The position numbers and the translations under genes are program-made. From Paraburkholderia sacchari (GTDB lineage: Bacteria; Pseudomonadota; Gammaproteobacteria; Burkholderiales; Burkholderiaceae): a stretch of 64,000 nt of DNA. Each line of letters starts with the position of its first letter. The stretch's first letter is position 1. The DNA is taken from the NCBI RefSeq assembly GCF_000785435.2, contig NZ_JTDB02000012.1:1-64000 (forward strand), written 5' to 3'. Positions 8,622-17,366 of this stretch are shown piece after piece. The notes below the pieces were generated by a model. That model was not told the origin of the DNA and did no database searches. It was given only the letters and a program-made list of their open reading frames with translations.

Positions 8622-8895
8622 CTGGCAACTTCTGATCAGACCGTCGAGACGGTACGCTGGACTCGCTTACTTTCGATCTCTAGCTGTTGTGATTGAGACG
8701 GCTCTCAACTTTCACTGCGAACTGGCGCAGCTGCAGTCACTTGGCCCGCAGTTGCCTGTGGTGCATCCGCCGAATGCTTTTGCGGGCAGGTTCCACCTGC
8801 CACTATGCAGGGACGGACCATGTCGCATAGGTTTCCACGATGCTTCGGAGGGGAAAAAGATGAGATTTGGTGCGGAGCGCTATTCGCATAGCTGT

Positions 8896-9057
8896 TCAAA
8901 TCAAGCGTTTAAGCACTGGGCCGAGATCTTCCATCACGACAGCACACTGTCCTCCGCTCTGCTCGACCGCCTCCTACATCGTGCCGGGACTGTCGACATC
9001 GAAGGCGAAATCTACCGCATGAAAGATCAGAAAGGCACCGATCCCGCAACCCTGTGA
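8896..9057 (+). pseudogene. C-terminal remnant of an IS21 helper ATPase (istB)
   Basis: The frame reads SNQAFKHWAEIFHHDSTLSSALLDRLLHRAGTV and on to YRMKD before the stop. This matches the C-terminal end of IstB (sensor-2 region, family pattern ALLDRLLHH...IEGKSYRMK). The N-terminal ATPase core is absent, so this is a relic. It differs from the IstB of the complete IS21 element about 1.5 kb downstream and so comes from another copy. Confidence 0.75.
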
Positions 9058-9444
9058 ACGCCTTCACCATGCTGAGTTTCACACCGTCCGTTTTCGACGA
9101 AATTCACGCCGCTGCTAACACGGATTGCGGTCTCGGTGAGGACACTGGAATCTCTCAGTTTGTAGCTGCCCAATTCGGCACGCCGAACAGGGCGATGCCA
9201 CACACTCCATGCCTTTCAGTTAGACAACCCCGGTCACGCCCCGCGAAAGACGGGCACCGGGCACGAAGCCGTTCGTTGACCACACCCACTCGATTGTCAA
9301 CCAATGGGCGGAACCCTTATGGGACAAGGCTTCCGTCAGTTCGCGTGACAATAATACCGCTGTCGCGCGCAGTTGTAGATTGATACAGCAACGCAGTTAG
9401 GAATTGATACACCTCGTTGTAGGGTTGCCCATTTTTGGCGGCCC

Positions 9445-10512
9445 GTGATCAGCTACGAGGAGTACATGGAAATCGAGATTCTGCGTCGCCAGGGAAACAG
9501 CCTCCGGGACATCGCTGTCGAGACCGGCATGGCAGTCAACACGGTTCGGAAGTATCTGGCATCGGGACCGCCGCAACGCAAGGCACGTCAGCCGGTACCG
9601 GGCAAACTTGCGCCGTTCAAGACGTATCTGCAGGGCCGAGTGGAAGCGGCAAAGCCCGACTGGATTCCAGCGACGGTGCTCAAGCGGGAGATCGAAGAAC
9701 GAGGCTACACGGGCGGGTTACGCCGGGTGCAGGAGTATCTGCAGAAGCTTCGCCCCGCTGCACGCCCCGACCCGGTGGTCAGATTCGAGACTGAGCCGGG
9801 CCACCAGATGCAGATGGACTGGATCGAGTTTCGTAAGCCAGGGCACAAACTCGGGATGCTCGCCGCGTTCGTTGCGACGTTGGGTTACAGCCGCGTCAGC
9901 TACGCGGAGTTTGTCACCGACATGTGTATCGAAACGCTACTGGCTTGCCACGTGCGGGCATTCGAGGCATTTGGCGGCGTCACCAGAGAGATTGTGTACG
10001 ACAACATGAAGACGGTGATCCTGAAGCGCGATGCGTATGGCAAGAAGCAGCACCGATATCATCCTGGCTTCGCTGACTTCGCCAAACACCACGGGTTCGT
10101 GCCTCGCATCTGCAAGCCATACCGCGCGAAGACGAAGGGCAAGGTTGAGCGTATGAACGGATATCTGCGCTACAGCTTCTGGGTCCCGTTGGTGTCGATG
10201 CTCAAACAGGCGGGGCTGACAGCGGACTGCGGTCTCTGCAATGAGCGCGTCAGGCTGTGGCTGCGCGACGTCGCCAACGTCCGCGTACACGGCACCACCA
10301 AACGCGTACCGGCCGAGGTATTGCTCGAAGAGCGACCACATCTCCTGCCTTTGCCAGCGCCATACGTGGGGCGCTCGGTTCGAACGGGTGCGACGCCACA
10401 TCAGCAACCGAAGCCCGCGTCGAGGTACGCGACATCGGATTGGAACAGGCCGTTGCAGCACCCGTTATCCGTCTATGACGCGTTCAGCCGCGCACAGGAG
10501 GTTAGCGCGTGA
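9445..10512 (+). CDS. istA: IS21 transposase IstA
   Basis: Encodes 355 residues. The N-terminus has a helix-turn-helix (LRRQGNSLRDIAVETGMAVNTVRKYL, about residues 10-36) for end binding. The RNase-H-like DDE core follows, with QMDWIEF, IVYDNMKT and KGKVERMNGYLR carrying the three acidic residues. It cuts and joins the DNA ends together with IstB. The ATG at 9445 lies 84 bp from the element's left end. The frame is intact and the stop overlaps the istB start by four bases (GTGA). Confidence 0.93.
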   Translation: MISYEEYMEIEILRRQGNSLRDIAVETGMAVNTVRKYLASGPPQRKARQPVPGKLAPFKTYLQGRVEAAKPDWIPATVLKREIEERGYTGGLRRVQEYLQKLRPAARPDPVVRFETEPGHQMQMDWIEFRKPGHKLGMLAAFVATLGYSRVSYAEFVTDMCIETLLACHVRAFEAFGGVTREIVYDNMKTVILKRDAYGKKQHRYHPGFADFAKHHGFVPRICKPYRAKTKGKVERMNGYLRYSFWVPLVSMLKQAGLTADCGLCNERVRLWLRDVANVRVHGTTKRVPAEVLLEERPHLLPLPAPYVGRSVRTGATPHQQPKPASRYATSDWNRPLQHPLSVYDAFSRAQEVSA

Positions 10513-11348
10513 CACCACAACTCGAACGACTGACCGTGTTGTGCAAGCAACTCAACCTGCTGCACTTGCCTACGCAGATAGCGCATCTCGGCCAGATGGC
10601 CGCGAAACGTGAGCTCGGCTATCTCGACTTCCTCGAGCAGGCTTTGAAGGATGAAGCGATGGCACGCGCTGAGCGAATGCGCCGGACGCTGACGCGTCTT
10701 GCCGGCTTCCCGGCGATCAAGACGCTCGATGAATTCGATTTCGAGTTCGCGCTCGGTGTGCCGAAAGCACTGGTACTTGAACTCGGCAGCCTTGCGTTCG
10801 TCGAGCGTGCCGAGAATGTCGTGCTGCTCGGGCCCAGTGGAGTGGGCAAAACTCATCTTGCTGTGGCACTCGGATATCGAGCAACGCAAGCTGGGTTTCG
10901 CACCCGCTTCATCACTGCCGCCGATCTTCTGATGCAATTGACGACGGCTTTGCGGCGTAACCAACTCGAGGAAGCCATCAAGCGGGTCACCAAGCCCTAC
11001 AAGCTGATGATTATCGACGAAATGGGCTACCTTCCGATGGATCGCGAGCAGGCGAATCTGTTGTTCCAGGTGGTGGCCAAACGATATGAGACCGGCAGCC
11101 TGATCCTGACGAGCAATTTACCGTTCGGCCAGTGGGACCAGACCTTCGCCGACGACGCCACGCTCACGGCGGCGCTTCTCGATCGGCTGCTTCATCACGC
11201 ACATGTCGTACCGATCTCTGGCGACTCGTACAGACTGAAGGAGAAACGTCAGGCCGGCATGATCAACCGCGCCCCGCCGCCATACCTAAGCGATGCGGAC
11301 GACGTCAAACGCAAACGCAATTCGAAGGAGGTCAGCGCCACCCAATAA
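10509..11348 (+). CDS. istB: IS21 helper ATPase IstB
   Basis: Encodes 279 residues, an AAA+ ATPase related to DnaC/DnaA. The Walker A is GPSGVGKTHLA (about residue 113), the Walker B MIIDEMGYLPMD, and the C-terminal DATLTAALLDRLLHHAHVV is the helical end region. In this family it forms ATP-dependent oligomers on target DNA and recruits IstA. It uses a GTG start overlapping istA. Full length and intact. Confidence 0.93.
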   Translation: MTPQLERLTVLCKQLNLLHLPTQIAHLGQMAAKRELGYLDFLEQALKDEAMARAERMRRTLTRLAGFPAIKTLDEFDFEFALGVPKALVLELGSLAFVERAENVVLLGPSGVGKTHLAVALGYRATQAGFRTRFITAADLLMQLTTALRRNQLEEAIKRVTKPYKLMIIDEMGYLPMDREQANLLFQVVAKRYETGSLILTSNLPFGQWDQTFADDATLTAALLDRLLHHAHVVPISGDSYRLKEKRQAGMINRAPPPYLSDADDVKRKRNSKEVSATQ

Positions 11349-11422
11349 CCGCAGGAGCAGGTGTATCAAATTACGATTGCGTTTGCGTCCGAAACTGTAT
11401 CAACTTGAGATTGCGTTTGACA

Positions 11423-11997
11423 CCGCCAGCGATACCGAAAAATCCAGTCGGCAGTCGTCAGCTTTGAACAGACAGCATCGGAGAATTTAACATGCGCTTT
11501 CGTTAAAACATCGCGAATATCGGACATCCGAATGCGACTTCTGCAGAGATACCGTCATCGATACCGTAATCAACATTCCAACGCCATCCTAGCAAAGCTT
11601 GAAGAAACCACACTGCGGTCGCACCTTCGATCAGACAGCATAGAACGCGTGGCAGCCGTGGTGAGCGGAGCATAACGACCGCTCGACCGAAAAGCGCTGT
11701 GCAACCCCGCCCCGAAGGCGCCCCGCCCATCAGCCTGTACGATCGATCTACCTGGAAGCGATTATGCATGCACCCACGACGCACTGCGGGCTATCGTGCT
11801 GTCACAAGTTCAAAGGCAGGTGACGGAGCGGAATGATCATCCACGCTGCTACCTCAGAGACGGCAGTTCGGTGACAGCCGACGTTCGGCGGTAGAGAGCG
11901 GCGCGTCGGCGAATCGAACTTCCCAATGTCAATGAATGGGTCTTACCGACCCGTTGCTGCCGGTCGCGTATGTGCGCGGAACGTCTGTCCGCCAACA
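11423..11997. other. Gap between IS21 and IS1182, no gene seen
   Basis: No frame here has a recognisable motif. A 93-codon minus-strand frame (11503-11784) has no family match I can name and no good ribosome site. The stretch is probably decayed sequence between two insertions. The five bases CAACA at 11993-11997 are repeated on the other side of the IS1182 element (13606-13610). Confidence 0.5.
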
Positions 11998-13605
11998 GAT
12001 TGTGTTGAAAAAGTCGTGTTTTGATCGGACACGCAGGAGTTGGCATAGCGTTTTCGAGTTGTGGTGATCGGCGAAGCGGCGATGTGAAACGGGGCAACGG
12101 CCCCGTTGCTCGTCACGCAGTTGCCTGGTTCATCTGCTTGCTTCCTGGCATGAGCCATTTGGCCATTCTTCGCAGATTTTGCGCAGTCGCTGCCATCAGA
12201 AACTCATCGTGGGCACCGCTTGGCCCCCGCAGTCGCAGACGGTCGAGCTTCAGAATGCGTTTGAGATGAGCAAAGAGCATTTCCACCTTCTTTCGCTCAC
12301 GGCTGGATCGGTTGTATTCAGGCGTCTTCGCAATACGTCTCGTTTCGTCACGAGCAGCTTCATGGATGCTGCGGGCGATCTTGCGGAATGGCGTATTCGG
12401 ACAGCAGCGATCCTTCATCGAACAGCGCTCACAGTCGAGCTGGCTTGCCCGGTAAATGATCGTGTCAGCCTTTGTGACACGCGAGCGCGGATTTTTGAAT
12501 TTGCGCCGATCACTGCGTAGCACGTGCCCGGTGGGACAGCGATATTCATTGGCCTGCTCGTCCCATTGGAACTCGCTGCTCGACAATGTGTTGTCCTTGC
12601 GTGCGGTTTTATCCCAGACCGGAACATGCGGTGCTATCTCTTTCTGCCCGATCATCCAGGCAAGCATCGCTGCTGAGCCATACGCCGTGTCGCCCGCAAG
12701 ACGTCGAGGTTTGAGATCATGCCGCTGCTCAACGCGGTCAATCATCGTCCTGGTTGATTCCACTTCGTGCGAGCGGTTCGCGGGCGTCGCCTCGACGTCA
12801 ACGATGATCCCTGCCTGCAGGTCAATCAGATAATTGGTCGAGTAGGCGAAGAACGGCAAGCTACCCTTGGCGGCTGTCCAGCTCGCGGCGGGATCCGTCA
12901 GGGATATCCTCCCTGGAGGCGTCGATTTCCCTGCCTTCTCCGCCCCTTCGGTGCCCGCTGGATTCGCTTCTTCCAATGCTTCCAGATACTCCCGCACTGC
13001 ACGGCTTTGGCCCTTGACGCAACCCCAGTCGATGGATTCAGAACCCGGAACACCGCGTATAGAACTCGCGTCGGCTCTGATGATACTCGCGTCAATCGCG
13101 AATCCTTCACCCTTTACGAGCCCTTCGGACATACACCGACCAAGTACCGACTCGAACACATGGCGCAATACATCGCTATCGCGGAAGCGACCGTGGCGGT
13201 TCTTGGAGAAGGTCGAGTGTTCAGGGACGGTGTCCTCCAGCCCCAGGCGGCAGAACCATCGGTACGCCAGGTTCAGATGCACCTCTTCACACAGCCTGCG
13301 CTCGGACCTGATGCCGAAACAGTAGCCCACAATCAACATGCGGATCATGAGCTCCGGATCAATCGATGGCCGTCCCATCGAACTGTAGAACGGGGCGAGA
13401 TGCTGGCGTAGATCACGCAGATCCAGAAAGTGATCGATGCCTCTCAACAGGTGCTCGCGAGGGACGTGATTATCGAGGTTGAACGAGTAGAAGAGCTTGT
13501 CCTGTTCGCTGCCCAGTTGACCCATCATGACGAATCACTCCCGTCGATCGATGTCTTCCAGGATACCGAACATTCCAAGCCGCGGGCGACTTTTTCAACA
13601 CAATC
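11998..13605 (-). mobile_element. IS1182-family insertion sequence
   Basis: A 19-bp perfect terminal inverted repeat (GATTGTGTTGAAAAAGTCG) lies at 11998-12016 and, inverted, at 13587-13605. The flanks share the 5-bp repeat CAACA (11993-11997 and 13606-13610), a probable target duplication. It holds a single transposase gene on the minus strand. 1.6 kb, apparently complete. Confidence 0.88.
12113..13528 (-). CDS. IS1182-family transposase
   Basis: Encodes 471 residues. The N-terminal DUF772-type region (FYSSMGRPSIDPELMIRMLIVGYCFGIRSERRLCEEVHLNLAYRWFCRLGLEDTVPEHSTFSKNR) precedes a DDE domain: FAIDASIIRAD, LAGDTAYGS and, near the end, the ERKKVEMLFAHLKRIL segment with the last acidic residue. 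A cysteine-rich insert (CERCSMKDRCCP) is normal for IS1182. The frame is intact and the element's inverted repeats are close to both gene ends, so it is probably functional. Confidence 0.93.
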   Translation of the reverse strand: MMGQLGSEQDKLFYSFNLDNHVPREHLLRGIDHFLDLRDLRQHLAPFYSSMGRPSIDPELMIRMLIVGYCFGIRSERRLCEEVHLNLAYRWFCRLGLEDTVPEHSTFSKNRHGRFRDSDVLRHVFESVLGRCMSEGLVKGEGFAIDASIIRADASSIRGVPGSESIDWGCVKGQSRAVREYLEALEEANPAGTEGAEKAGKSTPPGRISLTDPAASWTAAKGSLPFFAYSTNYLIDLQAGIIVDVEATPANRSHEVESTRTMIDRVEQRHDLKPRRLAGDTAYGSAAMLAWMIGQKEIAPHVPVWDKTARKDNTLSSSEFQWDEQANEYRCPTGHVLRSDRRKFKNPRSRVTKADTIIYRASQLDCERCSMKDRCCPNTPFRKIARSIHEAARDETRRIAKTPEYNRSSRERKKVEMLFAHLKRILKLDRLRLRGPSGAHDEFLMAATAQNLRRMAKWLMPGSKQMNQATA

Positions 13606-13777
13606 CAACATAAACCGGCCATTCGACTTATCCCAGAGAGGCTGCACGCTTGAAGACCGTGTGGTATGCCAACTTTAGCGACCTCTGGGCACCTCCCGAT
13701 AGAACGCCGTGCCGGATTAAGTCCACGGGCAATCGCTGGTCCATGTGGCTGAACTGTCAGCCACAACCCGTCCCAAG

Positions 13778-14398
13778 TCAGGACTTTGGGGCTTTTCCTA
13801 AACCGAGTTTTTCCATTGCCTCATGGGCGTCGATTACCATCGTCGCGATTTCTCCTACCGTAACCCGGAGGCTTGTCGCGCGTGAGCGCATGTGCTCGTA
13901 GGCGTCATTCTCACCGAGCCGATGAGCATCCATCAGAATCCGTATCGCCTTCTCGATATGGCGTCGCGCCTTGATTGCTTCCTCGAGCTTGCCGATCTTG
14001 TGGTGCAGTCGCTGCTGGTAACCAGAGGATGCTCGCGCCAGTACCAGCGTACTCAGTATCCCCGTGGAGCGGTATGGCTTCGTGATCACGCCATGCGCCT
14101 GAGTATCGACGAGCAGTTTCAAGGCCGTCGGATTTTCGTAATCGGACAACGCGATGAGCGTCGCTTCAGTGTCGACGGCGCACCAGTTGCCCGCACTGCG
14201 AAGTTCGGGGCCGACAAGAAAGAAGATCACATCCGCATCTGCCGGCAACTGAGCCGGAAATGGCCAAACGGTGCGGACGGGACAACCGATGCGGCGCAAC
14301 TGCTCCTCCAGAACGCCACGATCCTCTCCCGGCGGATGGATCACGACGACGCGCAGCGTGCGCAAATCGTCGAACAGCCGACGCACACCGGTGTTCAT
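13778..14398 (-). CDS. amiR: AmiR-like ANTAR-domain antitermination regulator
   Basis: Encodes about 206 residues. The N-terminal part is a pseudo-receiver fold (VVVIHPPGEDRGVLEEQLRRIGC) and the C-terminal part an ANTAR RNA-binding domain (EEAIKARRHIEKAIRILMDAHRLGENDAYEHMRSRA ... EIATMVIDAH). In Pseudomonas AmiR binds the amidase leader RNA and stops terminator formation, and is held inactive by AmiC. The ATG at 14398 overlaps the amiC stop (ATGA), so the two are probably co-translated, as known for amiC-amiR. It is the last gene of the operon. A GTGGCTGA/TCAGCCAC hairpin lies just beyond it (13745-13764) without a clear U-tract. Confidence 0.85.
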   Translation of the reverse strand: MNTGVRRLFDDLRTLRVVVIHPPGEDRGVLEEQLRRIGCPVRTVWPFPAQLPADADVIFFLVGPELRSAGNWCAVDTEATLIALSDYENPTALKLLVDTQAHGVITKPYRSTGILSTLVLARASSGYQQRLHHKIGKLEEAIKARRHIEKAIRILMDAHRLGENDAYEHMRSRATSLRVTVGEIATMVIDAHEAMEKLGLGKAPKS

Positions 14399-15555
14399 GC
14401 AGGTTCTCCATTGAGCCAGAACTCCGTGAAGCCGTATGAGGTCAGATAAGGATCTGGTTTGACCGGACCGCTGCCTTCCCACACGACGTCGAACGCTCCA
14501 TCAGGCCGGCAGACGGCAATACGCGGCGTCAGGATCGCGTGGTTATTCTCTGGATCGATCCTGAGCATTCCCTCGGGTGAATCGAGGGCGACTTCGTGAA
14601 CTGCCGCCACCAGTTTCGCCGTGTCGAGACTCCGGGTGCGTGCCAAGGCGAGGGCGAAGAGGTGGACCTGGTTGTATGCCATTTCCGACCACATGCTGGC
14701 CGGCTGGTCCCCGAAGCGCGCCTGCCACGCATTCATGAAACGCCGGTTGCTCTCATTGTCTAATGTATTGACGTAGCTCGCAGCTACGATATGCCCGCCA
14801 CACAATTCCGGACCAATCATCCGCGTTTCGCCCTCCGTCATTGTCAGACTGGCGATCGGGATACAGGCGGGATCGATACTGTGTTCGCGATAGAGTTTAT
14901 AGAACGCGCGTGCCCCTCGTCCGATCAGGGTCGAAAAAACTACGTCCGGCTCGACGGCCTTGATATCCCGCACGACCGCTTCGAGCGCGGAAGGGTCCGC
15001 GTCGCTTGGCAGGTAGACTTCTTCCACGATCTCTCCGCCGTGCTCTTCGACCATATCGCGCATGATTCGGTTCGACTCGCGCGGATAGATATAGTCGGCC
15101 CCAACCAGGAAAAAGCGCTTTCCGTGATGACGGAGAAGATACGCCGCCAGTTGCATGCTGTTCTGGTTAGGTACGGCTCCCGTGTAGATGATGTTCGGCG
15201 AATACTCAAAGCCCTCATAGATCGAGCAGTACCAGAGCAGTGCGTTGTTGCGTTCGATTACCGGCAGCACTGCCTTACGGCTGGAAGACGTGGAACACCC
15301 GAAAATTACCGTTGCGTCGTCTTCCTGCAGCATGCGTGTCGCGAGCCGCCTGTATTCCTCCGGGTCACTCTTCGGGTCATACACGACGGGATCGAGCAAT
15401 CGCCCGTCAACGCCGCCAGCGGCGTTGATTTCTTCGATCGCGAGCACAGTGCCAAAAAAATGCTCGGATTCGGTTGCCGCTGTGACGCCGGTTCGTGAGA
15501 ATAGGACGCCGATGCGCCAGCCTGGCTCGGGAACGGAATTTCGGCTCGAGTTCAT
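14395..15555 (-). CDS. amiC: AmiC-like amide sensor / negative regulator
   Basis: Encodes 386 residues of the type I periplasmic-binding-protein fold: RIGVLFSRTGVTAATESEHFFGTVLAIEEINAAGGVDGR at the start, VIFGCSTSSSRKAVLPVIE, and LLWYCSIYEGFEYSPNIIYTGAVPNQ as the ligand cleft. There is no signal peptide, as expected for a cytoplasmic sensor that holds the antiterminator AmiR inactive until an amide binds. It sits directly upstream of amiR with a four-base overlap. The gene codes for an AmiC relative; the true ligand (short amide, nitrile product or other) cannot be read from the sequence. Confidence 0.85.
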   Translation of the reverse strand: MNSSRNSVPEPGWRIGVLFSRTGVTAATESEHFFGTVLAIEEINAAGGVDGRLLDPVVYDPKSDPEEYRRLATRMLQEDDATVIFGCSTSSSRKAVLPVIERNNALLWYCSIYEGFEYSPNIIYTGAVPNQNSMQLAAYLLRHHGKRFFLVGADYIYPRESNRIMRDMVEEHGGEIVEEVYLPSDADPSALEAVVRDIKAVEPDVVFSTLIGRGARAFYKLYREHSIDPACIPIASLTMTEGETRMIGPELCGGHIVAASYVNTLDNESNRRFMNAWQARFGDQPASMWSEMAYNQVHLFALALARTRSLDTAKLVAAVHEVALDSPEGMLRIDPENNHAILTPRIAVCRPDGAFDVVWEGSGPVKPDPYLTSYGFTEFWLNGEPA

Positions 15556-15565
15556 CTGAAATACC

Positions 15566-16567
15566 CTATCGATCGAAGAGGCGCTGGATATCTTCCTGCG
15601 CCGAAGAATTCTGCAGCGCCAGCATGAGAAGAATTCTCGCTTTCTGTGGACTGAGATTGTCGGCGAAGATCGAACCTGCCGCCTTCAGTGTGCTCCCGCC
15701 GCCGACAAAACCATACACCGGCAATACCCGGCCGTTGGGCACGCGCGTCGAAATGACGACAGGCACACCGGTCATGATTGCTTCTCTGATCGCCTCATAC
15801 ATTTCTGCGTTGACGTTGCCAAAACCAAGCGCCTGTATCACGATTCCTCTGGCGCCCAGCTTCAGGGCGGCGCGAACCAGGCCACCATCGGCGCCGGCGT
15901 ACATTGGTACAATTTCCACGTACGGCAGTGCGTCCCCTTCAAGACGAATGAACTGCCTGCGCACCGGTGTGCGGGCGAATACAACACGGTCTTCGTCCAC
16001 TGTTCCAAGGAACCCGAAATCCCCGGACCGGAAAGACTCCACATCAGCCGTGTGTGCCTTGGTGACCTCCCTGGCAGCATTGATCTGGTTGTTCAATACG
16101 ACAAGGGCGCCTTTGCCGCACGCATCCGGCGAAAGGCAAACTCGCGCAGCATTGAGCAGGTTACGCGGACCATCGAAATCGGATGCAGACGCGTTACGCT
16201 GCGCACCGGTTAGAACGATCGGCTTGTGCGTGTCGATTGTCAGATCGAGAAACCAAGCGGTTTCTTCCAGGGTGTCTGTTCCATGGGAAACAATAACGCC
16301 TGCCACGTCATCCTTTGCCAGCGCGGACGATACTGCCCTGTGCAGCTCAATCCAACGCTGCGGCCCCATGTAATCGGAAGGCACATTGGACAGGTTGTTG
16401 ACCTCCAGTCTTGCGATCGCGGTGATGGCCGGGACAGCCGCCAACAGGTCTTCGCCGGACAGGGCTGGGACCGGCGCCTGTTTCAGCGGATCGATCTTCA
16501 TCGCAATGGTACCGCCGGTTGCGATGTAGGCACACGTAGGGAGTTGGGAAGGAGCAGAGGCTGTCAT
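15566..16567 (-). CDS. L-asparaginase (type II-like)
   Basis: Encodes about 333 residues. The first catalytic triad region is YIATGGTIA (nucleophile Thr about residue 17) and the second VIVSHGTDTLEETAWFLDLT (Thr97-Asp98). The tail PQKARILLMLAL is also conserved. The enzyme hydrolyses L-asparagine to aspartate and ammonia. No signal peptide is obvious, so it is probably cytoplasmic. The ATG at 16567 gives a normal N-terminus; an in-frame GTG at 16609 lies inside a hairpin and would add 14 residues. Neither start has a strong ribosome site. It lies between the transporter and regulator genes, so ammonia release from an amide side chain fits the operon. Confidence 0.85.
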   Translation of the reverse strand: MTASAPSQLPTCAYIATGGTIAMKIDPLKQAPVPALSGEDLLAAVPAITAIARLEVNNLSNVPSDYMGPQRWIELHRAVSSALAKDDVAGVIVSHGTDTLEETAWFLDLTIDTHKPIVLTGAQRNASASDFDGPRNLLNAARVCLSPDACGKGALVVLNNQINAAREVTKAHTADVESFRSGDFGFLGTVDEDRVVFARTPVRRQFIRLEGDALPYVEIVPMYAGADGGLVRAALKLGARGIVIQALGFGNVNAEMYEAIREAIMTGVPVVISTRVPNGRVLPVYGFVGGGSTLKAAGSIFADNLSPQKARILLMLALQNSSAQEDIQRLFDR

Positions 16568-16604
16568 CGGTTCGTTAAATGGGTCATTGTTGGCGACGGC
16601 GATA

Positions 16605-16645
16605 GACACGCCGTGCAGGGCGGAACCGCCCGCACGCGGCGTGTC
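16605..16645 (-). promoter_or_regulatory. Intercistronic hairpin before the asparaginase gene
   Basis: GACACGCCG ... GGGCGG and CCGCCC ... CGGCGTGTC form a long, slightly bulged stem with a small AAC loop between livF and the asparaginase gene. On the minus strand it is not followed by a U-run, so it is more likely an mRNA-stability or translation element than a terminator of the operon. On the plus strand it is followed by TTTT and could stop antisense transcription. Confidence 0.5.
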
Positions 16646-16658
16646 TTTTCAGACCGAC

Positions 16659-17366
16659 TTAGACGCGGAGGTGCTCGAATACCGAATCTGCAGCTACCGG
16701 GTTTTTCGCATCACCGTTGTCGATGATTTCGCCCTGCTTCAGCACGGCATAGCGGTCTGCGACCTTCAGGGCGAAAGGCACGTGCTGCTCGATCAGCAGC
16801 AGTGTTGTGCCGTGGCGACGTCGTTCCCAAAGCAGTGCTTCGGCAAGGCGGTCAATGACCGACGGTTGCAGACCCTCAGTGATTTCATCAAGCAGGATGA
16901 TCGATGGGCGCATCATGAGGGCACGTGCGACCAGCAACATCTTCTGCTCGCCGCCGGACAGTGTGCCCGCATGTTGCTTTAGTCGGCTCTTGAAGACCGG
17001 AAAAATCGGCTCAATTTCCGCAAAGCGCTCGTCGAACACCGATACCTTTTCAAGTCCGAGGCGCAGATTGTCACGGATAGTGAGATCCGGAAACAACGCG
17101 TGTTCCTGCGCGGCGTAAGCGATTCCAGCACGGGCGATCCGGTGCGGCGGCAGGCGCGTGATGTCCTGCCCGTTCAGATGGATTGCGCCGCTTTTTTTCG
17201 GCAGGTAGCCCATGATCGTCTTGAGCAGCGTCGTCTTGCCCATGCCGTTCTTGCCCAGCAGGGCTACCGCGTCGCCGCTCGCAACGGTCATGGATAGCTT
17301 GCGCAGCACCACTGAGGCCTTGTATCCGCTGGTCACGTCCTGCAGGTCCAATGCGATCTGGCTCAT
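16659..17366 (-). CDS. ABC transporter ATPase, LivF/UrtE type
   Basis: Encodes 235 residues. Walker A GKNGMGKTTL (about residues 38-47), signature LSGGEQKMLLVARALM, Walker B IILLDEITEGLQP and the H-loop EQH are all present. It energises uptake of a branched-chain amino acid, urea or amide type solute. Its ATG overlaps the stop of the fused LivM-LivG gene by four bases. The substrate is inferred from context only: amidase-type enzymes and AmiC/AmiR suggest an amide. Confidence 0.9.
   Translation of the reverse strand: MSQIALDLQDVTSGYKASVVLRKLSMTVASGDAVALLGKNGMGKTTLLKTIMGYLPKKSGAIHLNGQDITRLPPHRIARAGIAYAAQEHALFPDLTIRDNLRLGLEKVSVFDERFAEIEPIFPVFKSRLKQHAGTLSGGEQKMLLVARALMMRPSIILLDEITEGLQPSVIDRLAEALLWERRRHGTTLLLIEQHVPFALKVADRYAVLKQGEIIDNGDAKNPVAADSVFEHLRV

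Larger units (their letters stand above)
593..8670 (-). mobile_element. IS66-family element B, split by two nested IS66 elements
   Basis: The ends read inward as GTAAGCGTGTCATGACGG (593) and GTAAGCGAGTCCAGCGTA (minus strand from 8670), the usual GTAAGCG start of IS66 termini. An identical 8-bp direct repeat TTTCGATC flanks it at 585-592 and 8671-8678. Without the two nested elements and their duplications it is about 2.8 kb. It carries tnpA (TTG start at 8586, broken), tnpB (5212-5559), tnpC (broken) and a convergent passenger gene (656-1027). Both insertions and a one-base frameshift hit its transposition genes, so it should not move by its own products. Confidence 0.9.
9361..11422 (+). mobile_element. 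IS21-family element, complete
   Basis: Both ends start TGTC and carry TTGATACAG at the same distance (20 bases in), with a second inverted TTGATACA copy further inside, the multiple terminal repeats typical of IS21. The flanking CCGC at 9357-9360 and 11423-11426 is a likely 4-bp target duplication. It contains istA and istB overlapping by four bases. About 2.06 kb. Confidence 0.8.

Noticed and set aside
13745..13764. Rho-independent terminator after amiR
   Set aside because: The 8-bp stem is good but no U-run follows on the minus strand, so it is mentioned only as a hairpin in the amiR entry.
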